A stretch of 64,000 nucleotides of DNA. Origin: Mantis religiosa (taxonomy: Eukaryota > Arthropoda > Insecta > Mantodea > Mantidae). This document shows positions 29,440 through 41,045 of the stretch, piece after piece (the first letter of the stretch is position 1; each line of letters opens with the position of its first letter). The stretch lies in NCBI GenBank assembly GCA_030765055.1, contig JAUKNK010000147.1, positions 2,416,001 through 2,480,000 on the forward strand, given 5' to 3'. Made by a program: the position numbers and the translations under genes. The notes under the pieces were generated by a model that saw only the letters and a program-made list of their open reading frames with translations, ran no database searches and had not been told where the DNA came from.

Positions 29440-30370
29440 GCCGCCATTGTGCCATGATACGAGAATTGATACTAACTGTCACAATTCACTATGATTGCGG
29501 TTTGTGACGGCGGGGAAGAGAGAATATGGAAAGTGGTTAGCAGAACATATGGAGCTGGCAATCAAGGATTAAAGGGAGGGAAAGTCAGGCTTAATAAAAT
29601 AGTTACAAAGTACGAAGTCCCCAAGAAATCATTCCTTAGGCATTACCGTGGTGACGTGGGGAGAGATTTTAAACGTCAGCCTCATTCTTCAGTGAATGGG
29701 GGAGAAATAGCTCTGCCTGAAGAGGCTGAAAAAGAACTAGAAGGAGCTATTCTTAGCTCTGAGTCTCCGCTAATGGGCCTAACTGTAACGGAATTGCGAA
29801 AACATGATTAAAATATTTAGTTGCAAATCCGCATATTAAAAATGCCTTCAATCATGCAAGCAAGATGGCAGGTACTAAATGGTACTGCTCCTTTATGAAG
29901 TGGCATCCTCATGTAAGTTTAGGACAACCAGAAAATATTTCTGCTGCTAGAGCAAATGAATTCTGTAAGCACAGCATAATGTATTTCTCTGTTGCCCTAC
30001 AAAAGATTATTGACTACAATCAGTTAAACGCTCTGAGGATCTATAATGCTAACAAAACGGGAATTTCACAGTACAATGGAAATCTCCCAAGATGGTTGGG
30101 GAACAAGGAAAAGCCTGAATTTTTCAACCAACTACAGTAGAACGAGGAGTAAATGCCACAGCAGTTTGCTGTTGTACTGCAGTCGGTAATTTTTACCCCA
30201 ATGCTAATTTTCAAATGAATAACTTACTGCATTGATCTCAAAACTGGAGCACCCAAGGGAAGTCAAGTCCAGGTATCTGAAATAACCTACATTAACTCAG
30301 ACCTGTTTATAAAGTGGCTACGTCATTTTATAACTTTTGCTAAACCTTCTGCTAGTGAAATGTTGTTTTG
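29440..30370 (+). pseudogene. Pogo/Tigger-like (DDE_1) transposase relic
   Basis: The N-terminal frame 29491-29811 has a psq-type helix-turn-helix end (VPKKSFLRHYRGD), then ALPEEAEKELEGAI and LMGLTVTELRKHD. After a frameshift, 29865-30140 reads MAGTKWYCSFMKWHPHVSLG, QPENISAARANEF and NALRIYNANKTGIS. The last block normally carries the first catalytic Asp (VDETG), which is absent here. Downstream text in two frames (ERGVNATAV, KTGAPKGSQVQVSE, DLFIKWLRHFITFAKPSASE) follows the family order until about 30370. The second and third catalytic Asp regions are not readable. Confidence 0.75.
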
Positions 30371-30901
30371 AGAAGATAAATTTCATTGCTTTACCTTTTG
30401 TAAGTTGGCTACATGTGTAAATAAAGGAAGTGTGGCAAGATGGAAAACAATGTTTAATGCATATCTTCTGAACAATCGTTCTTACATTTTTGGTTCTCCG
30501 AAACGGATGCAATCTCCTTGCGAACACAAAGAACCAGCATTAAATTAAGGTAATAGATTTGCGTAACACGCTATATTATTTGTTATGTAGTGCTACATAA
30601 GGCTTTAAGTTTGTCGATTTGCAAGCTATGACACGGCGTGTTTCACCATGCATCAAAACGAATAACTTGCATCAGATATAAAGTGAAATTACGTAATGCG
30701 CTTTAAAATTACATGAATTGCATGTTCATTGCTATACATGCGTGAAGGAATAAATTATAAGGCAGATTACAGTGGATCGCAATATAAAGGCTACAAATTA
30801 CTAAAGTTATTCAATGGTAACAATTGCACCACGCTAGAAATTGAAATCATGCGAGCCATAGCAATTCGTTGTAAATCCTAAGGCATTAGTTACGCAAAAT
30901 C
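30371..30901. other. Intergenic; possible BEL 5' LTR/leader not resolved
   Basis: This stretch precedes the BEL/Pao gag and should contain its 5' LTR if one survives. I could not find a matching 3' LTR, because the element is truncated at 34925, so LTR limits cannot be set. Confidence 0.3.
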
Positions 30902-30943
30902 TTGTTAATAACTCACTATTATCATTGCCATCTTAAAGGTGCA

Positions 30944-31800
30944 ATGAACGACACGATAAAGCAGAAGTTAATTAATAAAAGGAGAGCTACTCTCAAAGCC
31001 GGCTTGACGCATCTACAAATATTTGCAGATTCCGAAGCGAACAGTGCTGACAACTACCTCTTGCAAGTCAAGCTAAATAGATTCCTCGCAATACGTGAAG
31101 AATTCAAACGAATTCAGAACGCGCTAGAAGTAAATTATGATGACCACGAAGCTCATGTCGACTACCCGCAAGTCTTCGAAGATGCTGTTGACCTACTGGA
31201 ATCGAAGCTACGAAGTGCCACCGATACAAACGGTTTACAGTTGCTTAATGAAGTAGCATCTCAGTCATCACATAATTTGGCTAGAAATATAAAACTTCCT
31301 AAAATCAACCTTCCTACCTTTGACGGAATCTTGACTACGTGGTTGCATTTTAAGGATACCTTCGAAAATCTAATCTCGAAGAACAACGATCTTTCAGACA
31401 TTGAAAGATTTCATTATCTTCTCTCTCATCTCTTAAAAGAGAAGCAAGGGATGCTGTTAGCAATATAAGCATATGAGATAGTAATTGTACAGTGGCTTAC
31501 AACGTCCTTGTTAGCAGATATCATTCTCCAAAACTAATAGCAACAGAATTTATCAAACAGATACTAGAACCTCCTGTCAAGTTTGGTTCAACGGAGGTAG
31601 AAATTCGGCAGTTGATTAATATATTGCAAGGTAGTGAAGACGTACTTTAAGCTCTTAATATTCAGCCTAGCATTATGGATCTTCTATTGAGTGAACTCTT
31701 GCTATCTGGACTTGATAAAGGGTTAAGACCAAAATTTGAGACCGCTCATTCACATTTAGACTCTGTGGAATTCAAAAAAGTAATTCGATTCTTTGAAAAA
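30944..31800 (+). pseudogene. BEL/Pao Gag (DUF1759-like)
   Basis: The frame starts MNDTIKQKLINKRRATLKAG at 30944 and contains LKLPKINLPTFDG-type text (IKLPKINLPTFDGILTTWLH), then FKDTFENLISKNNDLSDIER and FHYLLSHL. These are the hallmark blocks of Pao Gag. It stops at 31468 after a frame change. The rest is readable in another frame to about 31800 (SPKLIATEFIKQILEPP, TEVEIRQLINILQG, LLSGLDKGLRPKFE). Confidence 0.8.
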
Positions 31801-31802
31801 TA

Positions 31803-32825
31803 ATGTATACATTTGAATTTTGCGGTTCAACTCAGGTTTCTAAACAGAATCAAGGTCAAGGTCAGGATTGTAAAATTAAACAACGACCATTGACTCAGCA
31901 TTCGTACGTCACAGTTACAGAGCGGTGCTGTCTCTGTTCACAAGAACATCAGCTGTACAAGTGTCAAGACTTCCATAAGCTATCTACCGAAGAAAGACGA
32001 AGGTGTGTGAAGGCTAACAAGTATTGCAGCAACTGTCTCAGTCCTCATTCGTGGAATGAATGCAAGTCTATCAGGCAATGTAAGTACCATCATTCATTGA
32101 TTCGTCGTAAACCTGAACTAGCAGAACCAGAGCACTCCAACCAGTCACACCGCAAGCCTTCAGAGCCATGGACCGACGATCAATCATATCAAGCATCTTA
32201 TCACTCTTTGAGGAATACACCAAGAGCTCAGGTGCTGCTGAGTACCGTGCTGATCAAAATTAAAGATTCTTATGGTAAACTACAGACATTTCGAGCCATA
32301 CTTGACGGTGGGTCTCAAACAAACTTCATCCCGGAACATGCTGTATAGCGTTTGAGACTGAAAAGGCGAAAAACTTCAACAATTTCTCTACAGGCATTCG
32401 GAGAACTATCATCTCAAGCTGATTCCCTAGTACACGTCATTATTTTCTCTACAGTCAACAACTACCATTTTAACACAGATTGTATAGTGCTTCCGAAGAT
32501 TACAGGTTATATTCCCACTGCAACTATCATTCAAGAGAAGTGGAATGTTCCAGATGACATAACCCTAGCAGATACTCATTTCAACCTTCCTCAGTGTGCA
32601 CATCTGTTAATTGGAGCACAGGTTTTCTTCCAGTTGATGATACCTGAAAGAAGGACTCGTCCGAGCTATCCTGTTCTACAGAAAACACACCTTGGATGGA
32701 TCCTTGGCGGGGAGTATTCTCAAGGTATTCCACAAGCCAATGGCATACACATCAGAAGGCCATTCTTATTTTATCAGATCAAGACAAAATTTAGAAGCTT
32801 AGATCCAACGATTTTGGAACCTTGA
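31803..32825 (+). pseudogene. BEL/Pao Cys-rich region and aspartic protease
   Basis: The Cys-rich segment reads ERCCLCSQEHQLYKCQDFHK, then CVKANKYCSNCLSPHSWNEC, the two knuckle-like motifs of Pao Gag C-termini. The protease follows with FRAILDGGSQTNFIPEHAV, the D-G/S-G motif being ILDGGSQ. A TAG at about 32346 splits the protease. The remainder (32352-32825) holds TDCIVLPKITGYIP, LIGAQVFFQLM and PVLQKTHLGWILGG, typical of peptidase A17. Confidence 0.8.
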
Positions 32826-34280
32826 AGAACTAGCTGATGTTCCATTATCCCCAGAGCAGCGAGAATGTGAGACATGGTTCAGCAAAACTATTAAAAGAGA
32901 TGAAACTGGACGTTTCATTGTTCAACTACCTCTAAAATCAGAACGGAGTCTAGGAATTTCACTGGGCATCACCACTCAACGTTTTAACTTCCTGGAACGA
33001 AAACTACTGACAAATGAAAGCCTCCGTAAACATTACGTTGAGTTTATGAGGGAATACTAGTGTCTTGGACATATGTCGGAACTGAAAACTGAATGTTTAC
33101 TTCAAAGGACAGAATAATACATCCCTCATCATGCTGTTCGTAAAGAATCAAGCAGAACCACCAAACTGAGGGTGGTTTTTGATGTCTCAGCTAACAGTGA
33201 TAATGGCGTCTCTCGGATGATAAATTAATAATTGGACCCACAATACAAGAAGATCTCTGTTCACTGATCATACCGTTCCGAACACACAGAGCAGCATTTA
33301 TCGCTGATACCGAGAAGATGTACCGTCAGAAAAGGTACGCCCAAAGCACCGACCCTTACAATGCATCTTATAGAGAGGAAATCCAGATGATGAACTCAAG
33401 ACTTTCGCTCTTACTACTGTCACTTATGGAACGTCTTCAACGTCTTATTTAGCAACAAAATGTCTTCATCAACTTACACAAGAAGAACAAGCCAATTTCC
33501 CTAGAGCCGCTGAAATCCGCAAATATGATTTTTACGTGGATGATTGTCTATCAGGAGCGGACACCTTAAATGAAGCTTTACAGCTACGGACAGAGCTACA
33601 AAATCTTCTCCAATGGGGCGGCTTCCATTTGTGAAAATGGTGTACGAACGATTCCTCACTTTTAGAATCAATTCCAGAAGGATTGAGAGAAATAAACCAC
33701 TCTCTAAAACATTGAATCTGACATTTTGCATACTTTAGGACTATCTAGGAATCCTTCTGCGGATGAATTTTAAATCAGTTCTTGTCTAGAGCTACTTCAT
33801 ACTGCAAATTAGAACCGACTCTACACTAAGCGAATAGTACTGTCCATGATATTATCCATATTTGATCTCCTTGGGTTGATCACTCCTGTAGTTGTTCTTT
33901 TCAAAATCTTCATGCAAACTTTGTGGCAAGAAGGTACCGGATGAAACGAACGATTATCAGAAGGTCTGCACACAACATGGTTGACGTTATACAAGCAGAT
34001 CCCTTTGCTAAACACATTTAGAGTGCCACGATATGTCCTAGGAGAGGGAAACATCATTTCAGTTGATATACATGGTTTTTGCGATGTATCTGAATCTGCT
34101 TATGGGTCTTACAGCTATGTGCGGTCTACAGATCATAAAGGCATTGTTTTTACGAGCCTACTATGTGCAAAGTCAAGATTAGCACCCCTGAAACATGTGA
34201 CTATTCCACGTCTTGAACTGTGTAGTGCTCTGATACTAGCACGCCTAATAAAAAAACACTTAGTATTGTACATTTAACTG
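32826..34280 (+). pseudogene. BEL/Pao reverse transcriptase and RNase H
   Basis: The linker LSPEQRECETWFSKTIKRDE and RFIVQLPLK leads into RT. KLRVVFDVSANS comes at about 33165, GPTIQEDLCSLIIPFRTH and AAFIADTEKMYRQ at 33235-33330, then VTYGTSSTSYLATKCL-like text. The active site YVDDCLSGAD at about 33525 keeps both Asp residues. Next come SSIFDLLGLITPVVV near 33850 and, open from 33981 to 34277, the RNase H with IHGFCDVSESAYGSYSYVRS and RLAPLKHVTIPRLELCSALI. Frameshifts and stops separate almost every block. Confidence 0.78.
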
Positions 34281-34925
34281 TCACCAGAACACTACTCTGG
34301 GCCGATACAGAGATTCATCTGGCGTGGCTTAAGGCATGCCCTACAAAGTGGAAGACATTTGTGGTAAATCGAGTCTCAGAAATACAGGAAATAGTTCCAA
34401 CAGCTCATTGGCGACACGTGCGCTCACACGATAATCCTGTGGACCTTGTGTCTCGAGGTATGCAACCAACACTAATATGGGATTCCAAGCTCTGGTGGCA
34501 TGGACCTGATTGGCTGCAACTGGAACCTTCATATTGGCCCTTAGACAGGAATACTAACAAATCTACTAGCATTCCAGAAAGAAGGGTAACAACATTACTT
34601 AAATGCTACCAAACGTGACGATTCATTTGTGAATAATTTTTCCTCACTAATCAGGCTACTCAGAACAGTCAGTTATTGTCTCATATTTATCTTCAACTGC
34701 AAGAAGTGTCGCAAGGAGCGAGACGCTTCATTGCTGCGACCCCAGGAGCTAAATAATACTCTGAGCAAATGTCTTGGAATTGTACAATATAGCTGCGATC
34801 ACAAGGAGATAGAATGCCTTAAGGCGAAAAAGGAAATATGCACAACTAGCGAATTTATAAGATTGAATCCTATACTACTTTCTATTGAAGGTAACGTCTT
34901 GCTCGATGGTCATTCTAAATATTAA
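34281..34925 (+). pseudogene. BEL/Pao RNase H end and integrase N-terminus
   Basis: It reads WADTEIHLAWLKACPTKWKT, then FVVNRVSEIQEIVPTAHWRH, DNPVDLVSRGMQP and LWWHGPDWLQLEPSYWP, which closes RNase H. The piece 34629-34925 contains LLRTVSYCLIFIFNCKK and SEFIRLNPILLSIEGNVLLD, the segment preceding the Pao integrase core. The frame ends at the junction with the MULE derivative, so the catalytic integrase core is absent. Confidence 0.75.
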
Positions 34926-37215
34926 GGGGAGGCATCTGTGAAAAATGCTAAAATCCAGGGTTTACATCAGAACTGCTTGAAATTTTTCCATTAGGTGGGG
35001 TATAGGGAATCTAGTTAAGCTTTCAAAATTCATATTTCTATCTTAAATAGTTTTTTTATAAGAAAATATTTAGTGTCCTTTATAGTATGATTTTTGTATG
35101 TTATATAAAAAGTCCCAGGTCATACAGTTTTTCTTTTAGAAACTTTAAATTTTAGATTCAGGTTTCTCTGTACATCAGTTATAATAGTTGCTATACTTTT
35201 AAAGTGTATATCAAGTATTTTTTGAGAAAAAAGTTTTTATGTTTGAATATACGAAATTTTTCTTAATTTTTTTGCAATTTTGAGATTTAAAATTCAGTAA
35301 TATATAAACTATTTAATTTAAATAAACAAAAATACCAACTTTTATCCAACATTTATTTAGGAATATGTATGCAACGTTTAACACAAATTTATTGAGAATT
35401 GCAGAAGTTGGAGCATTTTGAAGATACCAAAATGTTCAAAAATTGAAAGTGGAGAAAAATGAATTTAAAGATTTAGATTGAAATTACACTACTTTCTCTA
35501 TTTTTAAAACTCCATGCATCATATGCAGGCCCTACAGCTATCTTATAACCTTCTTTCTCTTTAATATGGTTACCTTCGGCCCTTTTTCATAATTTTTCTC
35601 TCTACAATAGTTTTTACCAAAAAAATGATAATTTAATTTTTTGCTGCAATTTCCTTACATTGGGAAACATATTACATTCTCTACAATTTTTGTTATAAAT
35701 GATTGGAACTTTGGATTCTGGTTCCTTTAGATAATAGTTACAAAACTATATATGTAAAGTTTTGTCAGTTTTCTTTTTTCAATATCAATCATTATTTATT
35801 TTTTCATACACAGCCATAGTGACACCAATTTTTATTGAAAACTTATCTAGGAATATACCTATATGCAAAACTTAAAGAAATTCATTGAAAACGTTAGTGT
35901 CTGGACTGTAAGGAGTATTAAAAGTACTACAAGTTGGACATGAAGAAAAATCTAGTTAGAAGCTCTAAATACAAACAACATTTTTTTTTTCTATGTTTCT
36001 AAACCCTCCTGCACTATATGAAGACCACTCAGCTAGTTTAATATCCTCTTCTTTTTTTAATTTAGTCACCTTTAACCTCTGCTTGACAGATTTATATTTG
36101 CTCAATGAAGTTTGATCACTTTGGTTTAGCTTTCACCTATCCCTAATACTGATAATTTTCCTGCTAAGAAGAGTTACTTTGCTTGCTGCAGCTTTTGCCT
36201 TAACTTTAAGTCTATCTTTATAACCCATATTAAATTCACTAACAGCTGCAATCACTGCAATTTGCAATTTCTTACTTAATACAAAAACTTCTTTGTGACA
36301 TTTACTCCATGGAAACTTTCAGTAGCATTCTGTGCTTCTCTTTTAATGCAACTTTCCCATATAATAGTGCTAACTAATCTCTTTATTTTTGTCTATGAGA
36401 TGGAAATTGTAAGTAGAATAGTTCATGCAATTCATACCCAAGGTCATACGGAACATCTGACTAGAGATATGACCCTTACCAATGCCCAGAAATACATCAA
36501 CCATTCTTCAATTTACATCAAAAGGTGACCTACTAGAATCACTGTTAACTCTTGAGCTACCATATGTTTACACTTAACATTTACCTCAAGCATAGCATTC
36601 TAGTATCATTACTTACTATTATGGCTAGAACACCTTAAAGTTTCATTATATTTTGCTTTGAAATAGCCACTGTACCCCTAACTTAACCTGGTATGAATCA
36701 TATACCTACTGTAGCAACAAGAAAGCAATTCAATGTTAAGTCAGGCTTTATTCATATTCTAAACAATAATAATTTAAAATAAGCTACTATCCACAGCTTC
36801 CACTTGCATGTAAACCATATTTCACAAACACTACATGTCAGTGGAAATGTTTGTTTTCTTTCAAAGGTAGTAAGTTGGAAATAATATTTAAAAATGTTAG
36901 CGGAAAGGTTCAGTAACTTCCACAGACATCCAGAATATGTCTCTGCTCATTATCACAGTTACAGAATCAAACCGCGTAGTTTAAACCTGAGAATTGCATC
37001 ACTTTCTTTGCGACACACGAGAAAATGCAATATAAATGGCCGAGCCCACCCACACATGGGCGTTTAAATAATGACGTCGCTGCTCTTTAAATGGCGCTAG
37101 AACCTAACTGAGGGCATATTCTGAAACTACAATGTTTAAATATTACTTTAATGCAAAAAACCGAAATTGTTGCTTTTTGTCATTTTTGACGAAATTTCAC
37201 CGATGCCTCCCCTTC
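34924..37215 (-). mobile_element. MULE-related deletion derivative (2.3 kb) with about 20-bp TIRs
   Basis: The left end AAGGGGAGGCATCTGTGAAA (34924-34943) and the inverse of the right end (37196-37215) differ at one position. Between them lies AT-rich DNA with no long frame. The minus strand at 36180-36510 carries decayed transposase text matching both the beginning and the end of the MULE transposase at 9907-11699, with the catalytic middle missing. Subterminal words (tgaaaaatg, ggcgtttaaa) also resemble the 3536 element. It truncates the BEL relic. No convincing target duplication was seen. Confidence 0.65.
36180..36510 (-). pseudogene. Internally deleted MULE transposase relic
   Basis: On the minus strand, starting at 36504, it reads MVDVFLGIGKGHISSQMFRM, corresponding to VVDAFLGLCVGHSGLERF in the full MULE. 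It continues with TLGMNCMNYSTYN. About 35 codons later the text jumps to the family C-terminal block: NATESFHGVNVTKKFLY and LQIAVIAAVSEFNMGYKD, corresponding to NQNESLHALIWRKC and EIAAANAIAEFNLGC. The catalytic Asp blocks in between are absent. Two frame changes are needed to read it. It is a footprint of an autonomous relative, not a working gene. Confidence 0.6.
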
Positions 37216-37389
37216 GAGATTCTGTTATAAAGTTAAAGGACTAGTAATGGAAGTCGAAAGTTCGTAAGTCTGACGAAGCCAATATATCCTATAAGCTTTG
37301 AATGGTAACTACGAATTCAATAAAGAATGATCGCAATTTTTTTATAGTTTTTATTTTTATTTATTAATTTATTATTTTTTGACAATGTA
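37216..37389. other. Short spacer
   Basis: DNA between the MULE derivative and the mariner relic. No feature seen. Confidence 0.5.
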
Positions 37390-38135
37390 CCTTTGCTCAT
37401 CCTAATAATTTTGATACTCCTCAAATTATTCTCCCCTGGATACGATTCACTTGTCCCAGCATTTCTACCAGTCTTCAAAGACATGCTGGAGACCATTTTT
37501 GAGAGATATTTCAAAATTGTTTCCACAGGCTTCCACACTGCTTCTGATGATGGATAATGCCTTCGACGAAGTCGTTTCTTTAAGATAGGAAACAGGAAAA
37601 ATCACATGGGGCTAAACCCGGACTATAGAGAGGGTGAGGGATGCACTTCACGTTTATTTTTGCAAGATATTCCGCACCAACATTGGCAATATGCGGCCAC
37701 GCATTATCGTGTTGCAGCATCCATCCTGCTTCATGGAAATGTGGTATTTTGCTCCTGATATGGACTTGCAATGTTTTCAGGACATCCCTGTAGTTTTGTC
37801 CAGTTACTAATGTGTGTGCACGTACAACATGCTGATAAACCATTCCGTGAATATCAACGAATGAGATCACCATAACTTTCCCAGCAGAAGCACACACTTT
37901 TATTTTTGGGGGTTGGTGATGAAGCAGATATCCACACTGAGTTTTGCTGTTTGATCACAGGATGAAAAAAATGTAGCCAAGTTTCATCAGCAGTGATTAC
38001 GTTTAAAATACACTCCTGATCTTCCCCTAGCATCAACTTTAACTGCAGGTTACCTCCGCTGCAGCGGTAGGCGATACTGAACATGTCTGAATTTGCCTGG
38101 TTCTCACAGGCGCGAATCAGGAGTAACAACAATGA
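37390..38135 (-). pseudogene. Mariner transposase relic (DD34D type)
   Basis: On the minus strand, 38132-37854 reads KLMLGEDQECILNVITADET with WLHFF after it, where TADETW holds the first catalytic Asp. After a frameshift, 37897-37580 reads CASAGKVMVISFVDIHGMVY, then GWMLQHDNAWPHIAN with the second Asp and HPLYSPGLAPCDFSCF with the third Asp position in CDF. A further frame change gives the C-terminus near 37400-37550 (SSVEACGNNFEISLKN-like text and FEDW, KCWDK, IVSRGE). The N-terminal helix-turn-helix is missing. Terminal repeats were not identified, though the region near 38200-38240 (gaagagccctcgta) looks mariner-end-like. Confidence 0.75.
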
Positions 38136-38468
38136 AACTACTAGGGCGTGTTTGTTTCACACTAGGCTAACAGAATAGAATAAGCTTGAATTTTAGTGCG
38201 AAAAATTATGACCATTATTGAAGAGCCCTCGTAATGGCGTAGTCTGTCAGACACCTGTTTAGTAACATCTACCATTGTATAGTTCAGCAATCTTAAGGTA
38301 AAACGTGCATAAAACTGTCACCAATGTAGAAATCACGTGAGTGATTTCAAATCCCGGTCATGGCATTGAATTTATTATGTTGACTCAATGTACCTATATT
38401 TTGTTTAATCCAAGCTGTTATTTATCCAATATGGCAGATTTCCTAATTCTGTATACCACAGGGCATCG

Positions 38469-38486
38469 TAATTTCGGATATCCGAA
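38469..38486. repeat. Short perfect palindrome
   Basis: The sequence atttcggatatccgaaat is an 18-bp perfect palindrome just upstream of the Tigger-like frame. The word ccgaaattagg recurs at its 3' end (38956-38966). Confidence 0.6.
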
Positions 38487-38536
38487 ATTAGGAATGAAAA
38501 ATACTTTAGCGATCTATACGACTTTCTGTTTATCAA

Positions 38537-38966
38537 ATGGCGCTAGGACGTAGAAGGAGGTGGTCAGAAGAAGCAATGAGAGAAGCAGTAAAGGCCATCA
38601 AGGAGAAGAAAATGGTATTTTTAAAAGCTTCCAAATGGTACGGCGTACCTCGCTCCACACTAGAGAATTATGTAAACAACAAACAAAAAGATATTGACAG
38701 TTTGTTGACTACAAAAGTCGGAAGAGTGCGCATTTGAAGGGAAGCTGGAAGCCGAACTGGCTGCATACTGTACGGTTATGGATGATCGCTATTTTGGACA
38801 TAGAAAGAAAGACATTAGACGAATGACATCCCATCTAGCTTTAATAATAAATGTAAAGCATCCATTTGATACAAGTAGCGGTATGGCTGGAAGAAAATGT
38901 CTCAGGGATTTTGTGAAAAGACACTCTCAACTGGCTTATCGCACTCCAAAAAGTTTCCGAAATTAG
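38537..38966 (+). pseudogene. Pogo/Tigger-like transposase N-terminal half
   Basis: The frame from 38537 reads MALGRRRRWSEEAMREAVKA, then KASKWYGVPRSTLENYVNNK, a psq/CENP-B-type helix-turn-helix. A 1-nt frameshift near 38720 joins it to ECAFEGKLEAELAAYCTVMD, then DRYFGHRKKDIRRM, SSGMAGRKCLRDFVKRHSQL and AYRTPKS. This is the DNA-binding half of a Tigger-like transposase. The DDE catalytic half is absent, and no terminal repeats were found. It is a different subfamily from the relic at 29440. Confidence 0.75.
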
Positions 38967-39714
38967 GCTTCCGTTTTTGCAACCCAATCCAAATTCTCTT
39001 TGATGGTTTTCGTTATATTTTATGTGAACTTACCTTGTAAGACATTCTTGACTAAGGGACTGTAAGCTTATATGAATATAAAACGCTGTCACAGAATATA
39101 GTGTCTATTGATCTACTATAACATGTAGAATACCCAAAAATAAAAATGGTAACCGAAATATGGTGCCCTTGTATTATCAAACAAAATAATTATTTTATTT
39201 ATTTCCTTGCTCGTTAATACATATATTTTATTTGGTGGCTCTATTAATTGTGGTAGTATATTCATATAAGCTGTTCCTAAGAACTGTGACACAGGAAATA
39301 ATGTATTTGTTTTCGGAACAAGATACACTTAATTTTAAATACAACGCAGTTTAATATTATATTATCGCTAACCTATGAAGAGTAGAATTATTTAGTTCCA
39401 GGAAAAACTACTGCTTTGAGTATTGGAAATGCATTTAATAAGAATTAATGGAGATTAAAATGGTTGAAATATATGTGTGCGAGAGAGGAAGAGAGATAAA
39501 ATAACGTTATTAAAAAGGATCGGTTAATATCTAAGTCGATATTGGAGATTTGTATAAAACCGTCTACATTTTATGTTGCAAAATTGTTTTTATTTTCCAT
39601 TGAGGGTTAAACACGTGTGCGCCAAACTCGCTGGTCAGGTATATGGAAACTGAAGCGTCTTGGCGCAAATAACTGATAAGAAACCCTCCTCCCTCGCGTA
39701 GGTCAGTCTTGCAC
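38967..39714. other. No recognisable feature
   Basis: AT-rich DNA. No coding similarity or repeat was found on either strand. Confidence 0.45.
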
Positions 39715-40215
39715 GCATCGGAATATATTTGCTCGCGTCTGTACCTATGTCCCAAGTGTGGTATCCCCGGGAGGAAGGATGAGGTGACAGAACACATAGG
39801 GTGGCCGTCTCAAGGAATCACTACAGTACAGAGGGCAGGGTGTCCACACTTTACCAGTTTGAAACTCCCAGTCAGGCCAGTACTGCCGGTATCCCAATCT
39901 ACTTTGGCCCGGAAATGGCACCACGAGGCCTGGTTCAGAGACCGGAGACCGACATACCAAAGGAGGAAGTGTTTATCATCCTGCCATACAACGCCGAGAC
40001 TCCCGCCGACACTTCTACACTGAAAGACATCACCAGATGAGATATGATATGAAATGATACTGGAGATGAAACGGATGGACAGGAAATTCGGGGGTTGTTA
40101 TTAATCTACCCAGCATTCATATAGCGACCTAGAAAACCCCCGAGAAAACCCATGTTTCTGGTAGACCGACCACGGGAATCGAACCTGGACCTCCCACTTC
40201 CGCTTGGTAACCGTG
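39715..40215 (-). mobile_element. Long tRNA-headed SINE, copy A (reverse)
   Basis: The reverse complement has a B box (GGTTCGATTCC, 40175-40185 on the window), then ttttctcgggggttttctaggtcgc, then tcatctggtgatgtctttcag, and a body ending near 39715. It aligns along its whole length with copy B at 42270-42800 in the opposite orientation. The A box is not recognisable, so the head is probably truncated. Open frames here (39709-40040) are incidental. Confidence 0.7.
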
Positions 40216-40275
40216 TTTTGAAGTCCTAAGTAACTATTTGCTTGTTTCTCGAGATGTATATAGCAAAGTCAATAA

Positions 40276-40520
40276 TTGTTGAGCCCGCCTCGGTGACGTG
40301 GTGGTAGCATGTCTGCCTCACGTTCAAGAGGTCCAGAGTTCGAATCTCGGTCAGGGTGCGTTACCTGAATAAGGCTTTTTCCGGTGTTTTCCCTTATCCT
40401 GAAAGACGAATGAAGGGTAATTTTATGCTCCATGGACCCCGGGCTCATTTGAGCATCATTTCACCCATTCCATTCATCGTCCGATATGACTTAACGTTGG
40501 AGGACGTAAATTAAAAAAGC
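40276..40520 (+). mobile_element. tRNA-headed SINE, family C, forward copy
   Basis: The tRNA-like head has an A box tgacgtggtgg (40294-40304) and a B box agttcgaatct (40337-40347), followed by a body with ctgaataaggctttttccgg and cttatcctgaaagacg. A second copy lies at 63715-63880 in reverse. Confidence 0.75.
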
Positions 40521-41045
40521 AACACTTATTGAACACTTTAGTCGCCGTGTATCTACAACGAAATAAATATCAAGCAGATAAAAAATGAAGTGTTACATTC
40601 ATATGAGACTCTTTACTTACTCTTCTACATAGCACTGTTACAAAATCTTAGTCTTCCATTTGTTTCATGTTAATGAAGATAAGTATCTGTAAAATAATTT
40701 TATTATTTATCTGATGGATTTGGTATTCCGTTTTGTTTTCATGACCAAGAGAAAGAGAAAGGGAATGAATAAACGACAGGAAGTATCTCTGCAGTGGTTA
40801 ATTCCACACAACATATTTATATATTTGGGGTAAATTCTATGCTTCAACGAGATATCGCATTTCAGAAAATAATTTTTTGAATAAAATCCTGGTAAAGGGT
40901 AGTTTCGAGTACGTAAGGACGAGAGAATCTATTTGGATGCATACCGTCCAATTTCTAAAACCCGGGAGAGTACCAGCTGTCTGCATATGAGGCGCCTGCG
41001 TTACTCCGGGGGTTTCTTTCACGTTGGGCAAGACCTAGAGACTAA
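40521..41045. other. No recognisable feature
   Basis: AT-rich spacer with no supported gene. Confidence 0.45.

Larger units (their letters stand above)
30902..34925 (+). mobile_element. BEL/Pao LTR retrotransposon relic, truncated in integrase
   Basis: The order gag (DUF1759-like), zinc-knuckle region, A17-type protease, RT, RNase H and integrase N-terminus is kept on the + strand over 4 kb. It is broken by many frameshifts. The 3' end is cut off by the transposon that starts near 34924. No LTR was identified. Confidence 0.82.

Noticed and set aside
39709..40040. Frames of 70-104 codons with a CPKCGIPGRKDE segment
   Set aside because: They fall inside a tRNA-headed SINE (copy A). The homologous body in copy B does not conserve the frame.
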